A DNA stretch of 30,861 bases from assembly GCA_002403995.1 (NCBI GenBank), contig DHIV01000003.1:6504-37364 (forward strand), given 5' to 3'. A program made the position numbers and the translations under genes. Origin of the DNA: Gallionella sp. UBA4737 (lineage in GTDB: Bacteria > Pseudomonadota > Gammaproteobacteria > Burkholderiales > Gallionellaceae). The notes beneath the pieces were generated by a model. That model was not told where the DNA came from. It worked only from the letters and a program-made list of their open reading frames with translations, and did not search any database. Numbering within the stretch: position 1 is the first letter of the stretch; each line of letters begins with the position of its first letter. Shown one piece after another: positions 1 through 8,106 of the stretch.

Positions 1-1098
1 GGCTACTACTCCTCGCTGGATGCCGACTCGGAACATGAAGAAGGAAAGTTCTATGTGTGGCAGCGTGACGAGATCCTCGAGTTGTTGAACGACGCCGAAT
101 ATGCGCTGATCGAACCCTATTACAGCCTGGACCGTCCCGCCAATTTCGAGAACCATGCATGGAATCTGCGCGTCAGCGCGCCGCTAAAGGAGATCGCGCG
201 ACAGCTTGATCTCCCGGAAAAGCAAGCCGCCGAACTGCTGCAAAGCGCTCAGCAAAAATTATTTGCGGCCCGCGCGCAACGTGTCCGCCCGGGGCGCGAT
301 GAAAAGATCCTCGGCGCATGGAACGGTTTGATGATCACTGGCATGGCGCGCGCCGCGCGAGTGTTCGATCGTCGCGACTGGCTGCATTCTGCACAGCAGG
401 CGATGGATTTCGTGCGCAACACCCTGTGGCAAGACGGAAAATTATTGGCGACGTATAAAGATGGCAAGGCCCACCTGAACGCCTACCTGGACGACCATGC
501 ATTCCTGCTGAATGCGCTGCTGGAACTGCTGCAAGCCGAATTCCGCAGCGCAGACCTGGCCTTCGCGGTGGAACTCGGCGATGCGTTGCTGGCGCGCTTC
601 GAAGACAAACAGGATGGCGGATTCTTCTTCACCAGCCATGATCACGAAGTATTGATACAGCGCAACAAGATCGGGCCGGACAATGCCACCCCCTCGGGCA
701 ACGGCATCGCCGCGCAGGCATTGTTGCGCCTGTCCTCACTGGCCGGGGAAACAAAATATGCGGAAGCCGCCGAACGCTGCCTTAAACTGTTCTTCCCGGC
801 ACTGCAACAGGCCGCCGCTTATCACAGCAGCCTGTGCACCGCACTTGCGGAATATTTGCAGCCTGCCTCTGTGCTGGTGTTGCGCGGAACAGCCAGCGAA
901 GCCAGCGCTTGGCAGAACGCGTTGCGGTCACGCTACCTGCCCAATGTGATGACGATCGCGCTGGCCGATGACGTCGCAGACTTACCCGACGCACTGGCCA
1001 AGCCCATCGGCGGGCAAACCATTGCATGGCTATGCCATGGCACGCAATGCCTGCCGCCGATCACTGACCTTGACGAGTTGCTTGAACAGTTAAACTGA
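1..1098 (+). CDS. YyaL/DUF255 thioredoxin-domain protein, C-terminal part (cut by window edge)
   Basis: The reading frame is open from base 1, so the start lies outside the window and the N-terminal thioredoxin-like (DUF255) domain is missing. What remains, about 365 residues, is the (alpha/alpha)6-barrel part of the family that includes bacterial YyaL and human SPATA20. It begins with the family-typical DADSE..EGKFYVW segment, then has KILGAWNGLMI near the middle and NATPSGNGIAAQALLRL further on. Full-length members are near 680 residues, so roughly half is present. The biochemical role of the family is not settled. The stop codon is 9 bp from the stop of the convergent flippase-like gene, with no obvious intrinsic terminator between them. 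Family assignment is firm; function is not. Confidence 0.88.
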   Translation, partial: GYYSSLDADSEHEEGKFYVWQRDEILELLNDAEYALIEPYYSLDRPANFENHAWNLRVSAPLKEIARQLDLPEKQAAELLQSAQQKLFAARAQRVRPGRDEKILGAWNGLMITGMARAARVFDRRDWLHSAQQAMDFVRNTLWQDGKLLATYKDGKAHLNAYLDDHAFLLNALLELLQAEFRSADLAFAVELGDALLARFEDKQDGGFFFTSHDHEVLIQRNKIGPDNATPSGNGIAAQALLRLSSLAGETKYAEAAERCLKLFFPALQQAAAYHSSLCTALAEYLQPASVLVLRGTASEASAWQNALRSRYLPNVMTIALADDVADLPDALAKPIGGQTIAWLCHGTQCLPPITDLDELLEQLN

Positions 1099-1107
1099 CG
1101 GCCAGAA

Positions 1108-2061
1108 TTACAAGACAGGCTTCCGCTCCGGCAGAGTCAGCGCGAAAACTCCCAGCGCAACGGCGAACCACAGTGTCGCCAGCCGGATCAGCACGGTCGC
1201 CGCTACAGCCTGCGGTTGCGCGACATGGTTCAATATCAGCAACGTGACCATGGTCGCTTCCGTCCCGCCCAAGCCGCCGGGAAGAAAACTGAGCGCGCCA
1301 ACCAGTATCGAAAATGCATAAATGAACAGCGCGGTCGGCAGCGACAGATCACTGCCCAGCACATGCATGATGTAATAGAAAGCCACTCCCTCCGAACCCC
1401 ACGCGACCAGCCCGAGCGCGATGCCATACAGCAGCATGGGCAGGCGAAAGCAGCGCCCGGAATGCAGCACGATCTCGATGCCGTGACCGACCAGCTTGCC
1501 CAGCCGTGAAGGCAACCTGTTTTGCGCAAACGATTCGAACGCCTGCAGCCATTGGGTTTGCTGCAGGACGACCAGCCCGGTCACGATCAACGCGGCCAGG
1601 ACCACGACCAGCGGCTTGGCCGGCGGATACATCCACAGACCGATAGTAACCAGCAACAGCATGCTGATCAGATTGGAGAACTGCTCGGAAAAAAACGCCG
1701 CCAGACTCTCAGTATAAGAAATGCCATGATGCTTGAGGAACAGGCTGCGTATGCTTTCGCCCACCTTGCCGGGCAGGATGGTCATGCCGAATCCGGCGAT
1801 GTAGATGCGCAGGCTTTCCGGCGTATGGACGCGATGACCCAGCAGCGCGAGGAATTTCTGCCAGCGCACGAAGCGCAGTCCGTAATTGACCAGCGACAGC
1901 GCGAGCGCAATGGCGGTGCCGGTGAAGCCCACACGGACGATGGCCGCCACCACTTCATGCCAGCCGCCCCATATGGAAAAAACCAGATAGCCGGCTGCAC
2001 TGATCGATATGATCAGCAACAGCGCGCGGAAGCGCCAGCCGGACAGGACAGTGTGCGTCAT
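1108..2061 (-). CDS. Flippase-like integral membrane protein (LPG synthase TM / YbhN / UPF0104 family)
   Basis: This 317-residue protein is almost entirely hydrophobic, with about eight predicted membrane spans. It carries family-typical segments, including LRFVRWQKFLALLG near residue 70, PGKVGESIRSLFLK near 105 and SFLPGGLGGTEATMV near 265. The family includes the flippase-like domain of MprF and the archaeal AglD group, and members often accompany glycosyltransferases that use polyprenyl-phosphate sugars. It is the last gene of the leftward arabinose-donor cluster, so a role in moving a lipid-linked sugar across the inner membrane is a reasonable inference but unproven. Its ATG lies directly next to a repeat element that separates it from the UbiA-type gene. 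The bases around the start duplicate the end of that gene (see findings), so the two probably once overlapped by ATGA. Confidence 0.82.
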   Translation of the reverse strand: MTHTVLSGWRFRALLLIISISAAGYLVFSIWGGWHEVVAAIVRVGFTGTAIALALSLVNYGLRFVRWQKFLALLGHRVHTPESLRIYIAGFGMTILPGKVGESIRSLFLKHHGISYTESLAAFFSEQFSNLISMLLLVTIGLWMYPPAKPLVVVLAALIVTGLVVLQQTQWLQAFESFAQNRLPSRLGKLVGHGIEIVLHSGRCFRLPMLLYGIALGLVAWGSEGVAFYYIMHVLGSDLSLPTALFIYAFSILVGALSFLPGGLGGTEATMVTLLILNHVAQPQAVAATVLIRLATLWFAVALGVFALTLPERKPVL

Positions 2062-2070
2062 GCGATCAGA

Positions 2071-2232
2071 TGTAGGGCGGGCTTTGCCCGCCGAAGAGAA
2101 TTGTCGGGCAGCACCCGCAAGGGGTACGCCGCAGTTGTACCAAAGGCAGGCAATCCACTATGCAGCAAGCTGCGTGTGGAATTGACACTAAGGGGCTGAA
2201 GCCCCAACAACACACGCAGAGCCCGACCTGCA
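2071..2232 (-). repeat. Composite REP-type element, copy A (carries a 51-bp hairpin insert)
   Basis: Read on the minus strand this copy shares the core of the elements at 22952 and 26205: TGCGTGTGTTGTTGGGGCTT, then CAGCCCCTTA, then GGCGTACC.CTTGCGGGTG.TGCCCG, ending in a GGGC/GCCC hairpin next to CCTACA. The terminal arms are more diverged than in the other copies. A 51-bp hairpin at 2138-2188 interrupts the core. The adjacent bases 2233-2278 hold an ATCCGTG.TTATCCGTGTC stretch of the kind often seen as dispersed intergenic sequence. Confidence 0.75.
2138..2188 (-). mobile_element. 51-bp hairpin inserted within REP element A
   Basis: Compared with copy C at 26205, this is a clean 51-bp insertion between CAGCCCCTTA and CAAC. 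On the minus strand it starts GTGTC and contains an outer stem AA(T)TCCAC/GTGGATT with one unpaired T and an inner stem GCAGC-TT-GCTGC, followed by GCCTGC. Two other inserts of the same design lie in copy B. Confidence 0.6.
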
Positions 2233-2278
2233 TCCGTGCTTATCCGTGTCACTCCATGGCTGAATACAGTTGGTAAAT

Positions 2279-3151
2279 TCATGCGATCAACAGCATGGTC
2301 GTTATCAGCCACGCGCCGACCACGATCAGCAGATGAGGGTCGCGCACCAGGTCATGCGACGGGTCTCCGCCGCGGCTCTGGTGATGCAGCAGGTAGATGT
2401 AACGGAACACGCCGTACATCACGAACGGCACGGTGTAGATCAGGTTGGCCGTGCCGTGGATGCGTATCGTGTCGGCGTTCATCGTGTACAGGCTGTAGCT
2501 CATGATCAGCCCTGCGGCGGTTATGCCTATCATCTTGTCCAGCAGCACCGGGCTGTAATGCTCCAGCACTTTGCGATGTGCGGTCTTGTCCTCGGTCAGC
2601 GCGATGATCTCCGCGCGGCGTTTGGTGAAACCGAGGAATAGCGTCACCATCAGGCCGCACAGCAGCAGCCACTGCGATGGCGGAATGCCGACCCCCAGCG
2701 TGCCGGCGAGTATGCGCAGCATGAAACCGGTCGCGATGATGAACACGTCCAGGATCACCACGTGCTTGAACCGCAGCGAATACGCGACGTTCATCAGCGC
2801 ATAGGCAACCAGTATCGCCAGCACTGCCGGCGCGGCAAAATAGGCCAGGCTCAAACCCAGCGTGCCGAGCACTGTCGCAAGCATGACGGCGGCGGAAACA
2901 GATACCTGTCCGGAGGCCAAGGGCCGTCTTGATTTCTTGGGATGCTGCTTGTCCTGCTCCAGATCGACGATGTCATTGATGGTATAGATCGCGCTGGATA
3001 CCAAACAAAACGCGATGAAGACAACGATAACTTGTGCAACCAGGTGCGGGTCGTGCCAGGCATGGCCGAACAGCAGGCCGGTGAACACGAAAGCGTTCTT
3101 GACCCACTGGTAGGGGCGCATCAGGCGCAACAATTCAACCAAATTTTTCAT
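2279..3151 (-). CDS. UbiA-family polyprenyl-phosphate phosphoribosyltransferase (DPPR synthase-like)
   Basis: The product should transfer 5-phosphoribose from PRPP to a polyprenyl phosphate in the inner membrane, the first committed step to polyprenyl-phosphoryl-D-arabinose. The 290-residue protein has about eight or nine membrane spans. It has the UbiA Asp motif NDIVDLEQD (residues 59-67) followed by HPKKSRRPLASG, the exact pattern of mycobacterial Rv3806c-type enzymes (NDxxDxExDxxHPxKxxRPxAxG). GFTKRRAEI near 175 and VPFVMYGVFRYIYL near 240 also match that subfamily rather than ubiquinone or heme O enzymes. The gene is followed by a 217-bp repeat-filled gap and then the flippase-like gene. 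The DprE1-, DprE2- and HAD-type genes upstream support the assignment. I infer substrate from the subfamily and the neighbours; it has not been tested. Confidence 0.85.
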   Translation of the reverse strand: MKNLVELLRLMRPYQWVKNAFVFTGLLFGHAWHDPHLVAQVIVVFIAFCLVSSAIYTINDIVDLEQDKQHPKKSRRPLASGQVSVSAAVMLATVLGTLGLSLAYFAAPAVLAILVAYALMNVAYSLRFKHVVILDVFIIATGFMLRILAGTLGVGIPPSQWLLLCGLMVTLFLGFTKRRAEIIALTEDKTAHRKVLEHYSPVLLDKMIGITAAGLIMSYSLYTMNADTIRIHGTANLIYTVPFVMYGVFRYIYLLHHQSRGGDPSHDLVRDPHLLIVVGAWLITTMLLIA

Positions 3152-3203
3152 TTTTTAGCGGGCGATTAAATACAGGACAAGGCAAACAATAGCTCAGCCG
3201 GCT

Positions 3204-5120
3204 TCATTGCGCTATGCCTTCCGCGGGTGCGCGGTTGCGGCAATCGGCTGCCGCGCGCGCGGCCTCCTCGAGTCGGCCGGTGCGCTTGTACACCTCCGAG
3301 AGCGAGCAATATGCGCGAAAGTCAGGCGGTGACTGCTCCAGCGCGGCGCGCAGCGGAGCTTCCGCTGCAGCAACATCCCCTGCGCCTATCAGCGCAAGAC
3401 CGAGATTCTTGAAGGCTGTCCCGCGCGCGGATTCGGGAAGACGTTGCGAGTCGGTCGCGGCGCGCCAATGTACGATCGCCTCTTTATATTTATGCACCTT
3501 CAGCAGCCATAGCCCGGCGTTGTAATGTACCGGAGCCGCATCCGGAAATTGCCTGGCCAGATATTCCCATTCATCTATCAGCGTAAATCCTATCGTCGAC
3601 CAGAAATTCCTCATCGCCGAATTCCACTTTATCTGCGCGGGCGGATTGATGTCCTGTTCCAATTTCCAGAGTTGCGTCATTGCCTCCTGGGGATTGCCGG
3701 TAGAGGCGGTGATGACCTTCACGGCATAATCAACGTTGATCAGCTTGATCATCATATCCCGGGAAACTTGGTCAGATATGGTGTTGGCCGTTTCGATCGC
3801 GTCGCTGCGCAGCCCCCGCTTCAACTGCACATAGATTATTTTATGTTCAGCGGGCAAATAGTATCCGGGAAAGGCGCTGATATCTGCGTCTATCAGCGCT
3901 TCCAGACTGCGCCAGTCACGCGGCCGCTCCAATGTCTGGAAACTCCACGGCAACGCCAATACGAGCAATAACGCCGTGCGCGGCGCAGGTTTTAGACGCC
4001 AGGCCAGCGCAACGATCAACAGCCCGACCGGCCACACCGCGAGAGCCAGCCAGCGGTCTGAAACCAGCGAAGGCGGCTGATAGGGAATCAGTTGGATACT
4101 GGGCAAGCAAAGCAGCAAAAATGCGACTATCGCAAATCCCTCCAGCGATTGCCGTTTGCGCAGCATCACTGCCGCACTGACCGCAGCCGCTGCCAATACC
4201 GCCACTCCAAGAGCGGCCATGACAGACAGGTACGGATCCTCCAATACCGGGTAAAAGAAGTGGCGGCTTTCCGGGCTGATGGCAAGACGAACCAGCCAAC
4301 CCAGCACGGCCAATGACCTGGTGACCGCTTCGACACCAAAATAGAAGGGGACCTTGGTCGGAATGATCGTCGCAAAGACCAGTGCCACGCACGCTGCCGC
4401 CAGCATGCTGGCGAGAGGCCACAACAGCAGTGAACGGCGCCGGTTTGGTGCTGGGATATCGCGCCAGAACATCAGCCAGAGCATGGCGATGACCGGTGCC
4501 ACTGCAACAGCCGATGCCTTCGAGAGCATCGCCGCCAGCAACGCCACCAAGGTCAGTGCCGCATGCGGTGCGGAAAGACCCTGCTCGCGTTTTGCACGGA
4601 CGGCAAACCATATGGCCAGCAACGAGAACAGGGTTGAAAGCACGTCCTTGCGTCCGCTGATCCATACCACTGCTTCGGCATGAGAGGGTTGCAGCGCAAA
4701 CAATGCGGTCACGGCCGCCGCTGCCCATGGCGCACCGGCAATATCAGCCGGGCGGAAGTATCGCCATAAGCCCAACGTATTGGCATAGACCAGCGGCAGG
4801 CACAACAGATACAGAATGATGTTGTGCGTCCGGAACGCGGCTGAATTCAGGCCGAACAGCTTGATGTCGAACCAGTAGGAAAGATCGCGCAGCGGAAGGA
4901 ATTCGGAGTAGCGGTTGTATGGCTCGACAAACAGGCGCCACAGTTCGGTGAAGTGCAAGCCTGCCAGCCTGGTATTTTCAGTGATGTAAACGGTATCGTC
5001 GGAGACAAACAAATAGTGAAGCGCCTGCAGATAGGCGCCAGCCGCCAGGGCAGCGCTGGCCAATACCAGTGTCCAGGGAGCAAGTTTCCGCATGCGCGCT
5101 GCAAGGATGGCAGACGTCAT
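3204..5120 (-). CDS. GT-C membrane glycosyltransferase-like protein with C-terminal TPRs (paralog 1)
   Basis: The 638-residue protein has about eleven membrane spans (residues 15-395) and a soluble C-terminal part with TPR-like helices (about 530-630). The first loop has SDD at 40-42, the position of the catalytic acidic pair of GT-C enzymes. HNIILYLLCL (99-108), QPSHAEAVVWISGRKDVL (144-161) and LVSDRWLALA (352-361) correspond to conserved loops of the TMTC/O-mannosyltransferase group. Such enzymes use polyprenyl-phosphate sugars on the outer face of the inner membrane. It is embedded in the arabinose-donor cluster, between a small exported ORF (ATGA overlap) and the UbiA-type gene, so polyprenyl-phosphoryl-arabinose is a candidate donor. 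Two paralogs lie at 8431 and 10417, and DNA identity with the former is very high in the membrane part. Acceptor unknown. Confidence 0.85.
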   Translation of the reverse strand: MTSAILAARMRKLAPWTLVLASAALAAGAYLQALHYLFVSDDTVYITENTRLAGLHFTELWRLFVEPYNRYSEFLPLRDLSYWFDIKLFGLNSAAFRTHNIILYLLCLPLVYANTLGLWRYFRPADIAGAPWAAAAVTALFALQPSHAEAVVWISGRKDVLSTLFSLLAIWFAVRAKREQGLSAPHAALTLVALLAAMLSKASAVAVAPVIAMLWLMFWRDIPAPNRRRSLLLWPLASMLAAACVALVFATIIPTKVPFYFGVEAVTRSLAVLGWLVRLAISPESRHFFYPVLEDPYLSVMAALGVAVLAAAAVSAAVMLRKRQSLEGFAIVAFLLLCLPSIQLIPYQPPSLVSDRWLALAVWPVGLLIVALAWRLKPAPRTALLLVLALPWSFQTLERPRDWRSLEALIDADISAFPGYYLPAEHKIIYVQLKRGLRSDAIETANTISDQVSRDMMIKLINVDYAVKVITASTGNPQEAMTQLWKLEQDINPPAQIKWNSAMRNFWSTIGFTLIDEWEYLARQFPDAAPVHYNAGLWLLKVHKYKEAIVHWRAATDSQRLPESARGTAFKNLGLALIGAGDVAAAEAPLRAALEQSPPDFRAYCSLSEVYKRTGRLEEAARAAADCRNRAPAEGIAQ

Positions 5121-5317
5121 TTCCTTGCACCATGAATACCGGTTTCATGAACCCGGAGCTGATGCCCGGAATGCAACCCGAAATCGTTAGCGAAGTTATC
5201 AATCACGCAAAATTTGATGAGGTTATCGTCATCCGCCCAAGCGGCTCCCGAAAGCATGCTTGCCGCAACCGGCACTGCCATCAGTAAAAAAATTCTTCTG
5301 CCGGTTAAAACGTTCAT
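5117..5317 (-). CDS. Small exported protein, 66 aa, translationally coupled to GT-C paralog 1
   Basis: I do not recognise the family. From the ATG at 5317 the product begins MNVLTGRRIFLLMAV and continues to SGAAWADDDN. This is a good signal peptide with an arginine pair followed by IFLL (Tat-like) and a likely cleavage site after AWA. The mature part would be only about 38 residues, with one Cys and four His. Its TGA overlaps the ATG of the GT-C gene as ATGA. The ribosome binding site is weak. The short mature part could mean a true micro-exoprotein or the stump of a larger gene cut off when the GT-C gene arrived. The frame stays open upstream to 5440, but that part lies inside the HAD gene and is not signal-like. 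Confidence 0.45.
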   Translation of the reverse strand: MNVLTGRRIFLLMAVPVAASMLSGAAWADDDNLIKFCVIDNFANDFGLHSGHQLRVHETGIHGARK

Positions 5318-5345
5318 AGCAAAACAAGGCCAATGATTCCAAATT

Positions 5346-5966
5346 TCAATTCGGGATTTCTTGATAATAAGCATAGTCGGCTCTAGACAGCAATTCCTTA
5401 TCTCCCCGGCTGTCGCCATATGCGTATAAGGTGTAACCATCTGTCATACCCAGCAAAGCTTGCAGGCGTCGCACTTTTTCGGCGCCATAGCAGTTCGCTC
5501 CGGCCAATCTGCCGCTGATGCGACCGTCTGGCAAGGTTTCCAGTTGCGTGGCGATCACGTCATCGAATCCCGCCTTTTGCGCCCAGGGGCGCACGTAAAG
5601 CTCCAGCGAGGCACTGATCACCACGCAACGGTGGCCCTGCTGCTTATGCCACTCCAAGCGATGCAATGCCTCCTGCCGCAATAGTCCCGGCAGCACCAGC
5701 GCAGCAAAGCGCTCTCCCTCTTGTTGCAAAACCTTCATTTCCATTCCCGCGAAGCACCGGACGAACACGCGCTCCTTGGCGATACCGTTGTTAATCAGGC
5801 CCAAGCCGTAACCTGCCAGCGTCGGCGAGAGGGCGAGAGCACGACGCGCAACCGCCGCCGTGCCCAGCGTATACAACAGGAAAGGCAGCAGCGTCTCGCG
5901 ACGCGTCAGGGTGCCGTCGAAATCGAATGCCGCCACCACAGGTTTGCCGGCCTCGACCATGCTCAC
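5346..5966 (-). CDS. HAD-IB family phosphatase (candidate polyprenyl-phosphoryl-phosphoribose phosphatase)
   Basis: The 206-residue protein opens with the HAD nucleophile motif FDFDGTLT, with Asp15 and Asp17. It has the second motif VVISASLELYV near 116, the lysine loop GAEKVRRLQ near 162, and the acidic motif YGDSRGDKELL near 182. This is the layout of PSPase/SerB-like HAD-IB enzymes, which often sit beside or fused to UbiA-type phosphoribosyltransferases. Its ATG overlaps the DprE2-like stop as ATGA, so translation is likely coupled. In this cluster the missing step between DPPR and DPR is removal of the 5'-phosphate, and I infer that role. A generic phosphatase cannot be excluded. Confidence 0.8.
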   Translation of the reverse strand: MSMVEAGKPVVAAFDFDGTLTRRETLLPFLLYTLGTAAVARRALALSPTLAGYGLGLINNGIAKERVFVRCFAGMEMKVLQQEGERFAALVLPGLLRQEALHRLEWHKQQGHRCVVISASLELYVRPWAQKAGFDDVIATQLETLPDGRISGRLAGANCYGAEKVRRLQALLGMTDGYTLYAYGDSRGDKELLSRADYAYYQEIPN

Positions 5967-6760
5967 AATTTCATCCGCTTGAAAATGGGTTCAGGTATGT
6001 GTTTGATGATCAGCATGATGTAACGCCAGAACCACGGCAGGTAGACCACATCGGCCGATTTGTCCAATGCGGCGACGATGCGTTCGCCGATGTCGTGCGG
6101 CGAAGCCACCAGAAACAGGCCGGGCAATCCATACGTCATCGCGGTATCCACGAAGCCGGGTTTGACGGTGATGACGCGCACACCGCTGGGGTACAGGCGG
6201 TTGCGCAACCCTTGCAGATACAGGCTGAGCGCGCCTTTCGCGGCGCCATACACATAGTTGCTCTGCCTGCCGCGGTCGCCCGCCACCGAGGAAATGCCGA
6301 TGATGAAACCGTGATGCAGCGGCTCGAAATGATTCGCGCAGTGGCTCAGGATGGATGCCGCGCCGGTGAAATTGCTGGCGATGATTTTCGCGCCCGCGCT
6401 GAAATCTCGCGCCGCCTGCTGGTCACCGAGATGGCCGAATGCAAGCACCACGCCGGAAAGATTTGGCATGGTCGTGACAACCGTTTCAAAAAACGCTTCA
6501 TGGGTATCGGTCGCTGCAGCATCGAACCTGCCATAGTGGACCTCGATTCCATAACGCAGCCGCAGGTCAGCGGAGATGCGCCGCAATTCTTCCTCGTCGC
6601 GCGAGGCCAGGTACAAGGCATCGCCGCGCGCGGCGAAGGCCACGGCAGTGGCGCGCGCAATTGCCGAGGTGGCGCCGAGTATCAACACCGCCTCGCGCTT
6701 GTGTACCTCCATCAGTTTTCTTGTCAGGGCGAATCTGCCTGCAACCGGAAATAGTCTCAT
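5963..6760 (-). CDS. dprE2: DprE2-like short-chain dehydrogenase/reductase
   Basis: This 265-residue SDR should reduce the 2'-keto intermediate made by the DprE1-like oxidase, using NAD(P)H, to give polyprenyl-phosphoryl-arabinose. The Rossmann motif is LILGATSAIARATAV (residues 26-40). The active-site segment is ISSVAGDRGRQSNYVYGAAKG, with Ser, Tyr and Lys in place (YxxxK). It closely resembles the SSVAGE..RRSNFVYGSTK segment of mycobacterial DprE2, and VRVITVKPGFVDT follows as in that family. The ATG at 6760 overlaps the DprE1-like stop by ATGA. A later Met at residue 17 would give the more usual SDR N-terminus and remains possible. The C-terminal LPWFWRYIMLIIKHIPEPIF looks membrane-associated. 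Gene pair order matches mycobacterial Rv3790-Rv3791. Confidence 0.85.
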   Translation of the reverse strand: MRLFPVAGRFALTRKLMEVHKREAVLILGATSAIARATAVAFAARGDALYLASRDEEELRRISADLRLRYGIEVHYGRFDAAATDTHEAFFETVVTTMPNLSGVVLAFGHLGDQQAARDFSAGAKIIASNFTGAASILSHCANHFEPLHHGFIIGISSVAGDRGRQSNYVYGAAKGALSLYLQGLRNRLYPSGVRVITVKPGFVDTAMTYGLPGLFLVASPHDIGERIVAALDKSADVVYLPWFWRYIMLIIKHIPEPIFKRMKL

Positions 6761-8106
6761 GCTGGATAGCCTCCGATGCCCAGACGCCGCGACAAACTGG
6801 AGCTGAACCTGTTTTGCGGATCAACCGCATTTTTTATTGCGAGCCATTCCGCATAGCGCGGATACATTGCGCGGAACGACTCGGCGGAAAGCCGCGCATC
6901 CTTGGCCAGGTAAACACGCCCGCCGTGCTGCAGAACGATCCTGTCCAGTTCGTTCAGCAGCACGAATAATCCTTTATCGTGAATCGGCAAATCCAGTGCC
7001 AGGGTATAGCCGGCCATGGGAAAGGATAACAGTCCCCTGCCCTGCAGGCCGAGCCGTTTCAGCACGGCGAGAAAAGACGGCCGGCGGCTGTTCGACAGTT
7101 CCTCCAGCAATTTCCGGATACCTTCGAACGATGTCGCATCAGGGATCACACACTGGTATTGCACGAAGCCGCGCTTGCCGTACATGCGGTTCCAATGTGC
7201 GATCGCATCCAGAGGATAAAAATAGGAATCATGGTTGCTCAGGAACGGATAGCGCCTGCCAGCCTCCCTTTTGTAATACCGCGAATTGAATGCGGATATG
7301 CTTAACGGATTCAGTACCCAGGCGGGAAAATCAAACGGGACGGAATGACTGTGCGCGGGTTTGATGTCGCCATGAAAATTATCCGGCACATCTTCCGCCA
7401 CTGCATGATGTCCGCACATCGCGATGCCGCGCCCGAGTTTTTTTCCGGTCGCCAGGCTGTCTATCCAAGCGACGGTGTAGCGATCGTCAAGGTCAGGATC
7501 TTGCATAAGGCGGAAAAGTTGTTCGAGATCGACTGCGGCATGATGATGCACCTTCATGAGTGCGCTTTGTATCGGAATCAGCTTGAATGTCACCTCGCCG
7601 ATGATGCCGGTCAGCCCCATGCCGCCCACCGTGGCCCAGAACAGCACGGCTTTTTCGGAAGGAGAACATGCTACGCGGCTGCCATCGGCCAGGATCAACT
7701 CCATGGACAGGACATGATCGCCGAAGGAACCTTCATGGTGGTGATTCTTGCCATGCACATCCGCCGCAACGCAGCCACCCAGAGAAACGAATTTTGTGCC
7801 GGGCGTGACCGGCAGGAACCAGCCCACGGGCACGATCACATCGAGGATTTCCGCCAGCGTTGTCCCGGCCTCGGCGCGCAGGATGCCATTGACCATATCG
7901 AATTCGAGCAATCGGTTGACGCGTTCCGTCAGCAGCACCCGCCCGTTCTCGTTGAGCGCCGCATCGCCATAGCTGCGTCCCTGGCCGCGCGCGATCACGC
8001 TGTCTGCATCGGGCCGCAGATCGGCGTAGCGTTCCGGGCGTTCCAGTTCGCAGAATTGCACGGGATAGCGTCCCCATCCGGAAAGTGGCGTAATCAGTGT
8101 AGGCAT
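6757..8106 (-). CDS. dprE1: DprE1-like FAD-dependent oxidase (decaprenylphosphoryl-ribose 2'-oxidase family)
   Basis: The 449-residue protein aligns along its whole length with mycobacterial DprE1, which oxidises the 2'-hydroxyl of decaprenylphosphoryl-ribose using FAD. Shared segments are LSGWGR (8-13), IARGQGRSYGD (38-48), the FAD-contacting HGKNHH (118-123, His118 equivalent to His132), GSFGDHVLSMEL (126-137) and FWATVGGMGLTGII (156-169). At the C-terminus GGRVYLAKDAR keeps the catalytic Lys (Lys402, equivalent to Lys418). The Cys that benzothiazinones attack (Cys387) is replaced here by Ala370. It is the first gene of the tight leftward set dprE1-dprE2-HAD, all joined by ATGA overlaps. 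The 324-bp gap upstream may hold the promoter. Assignment is firm at family level; the exact polyprenyl lipid is unknown. Confidence 0.9.
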   Translation of the reverse strand: MPTLITPLSGWGRYPVQFCELERPERYADLRPDADSVIARGQGRSYGDAALNENGRVLLTERVNRLLEFDMVNGILRAEAGTTLAEILDVIVPVGWFLPVTPGTKFVSLGGCVAADVHGKNHHHEGSFGDHVLSMELILADGSRVACSPSEKAVLFWATVGGMGLTGIIGEVTFKLIPIQSALMKVHHHAAVDLEQLFRLMQDPDLDDRYTVAWIDSLATGKKLGRGIAMCGHHAVAEDVPDNFHGDIKPAHSHSVPFDFPAWVLNPLSISAFNSRYYKREAGRRYPFLSNHDSYFYPLDAIAHWNRMYGKRGFVQYQCVIPDATSFEGIRKLLEELSNSRRPSFLAVLKRLGLQGRGLLSFPMAGYTLALDLPIHDKGLFVLLNELDRIVLQHGGRVYLAKDARLSAESFRAMYPRYAEWLAIKNAVDPQNRFSSSLSRRLGIGGYPA

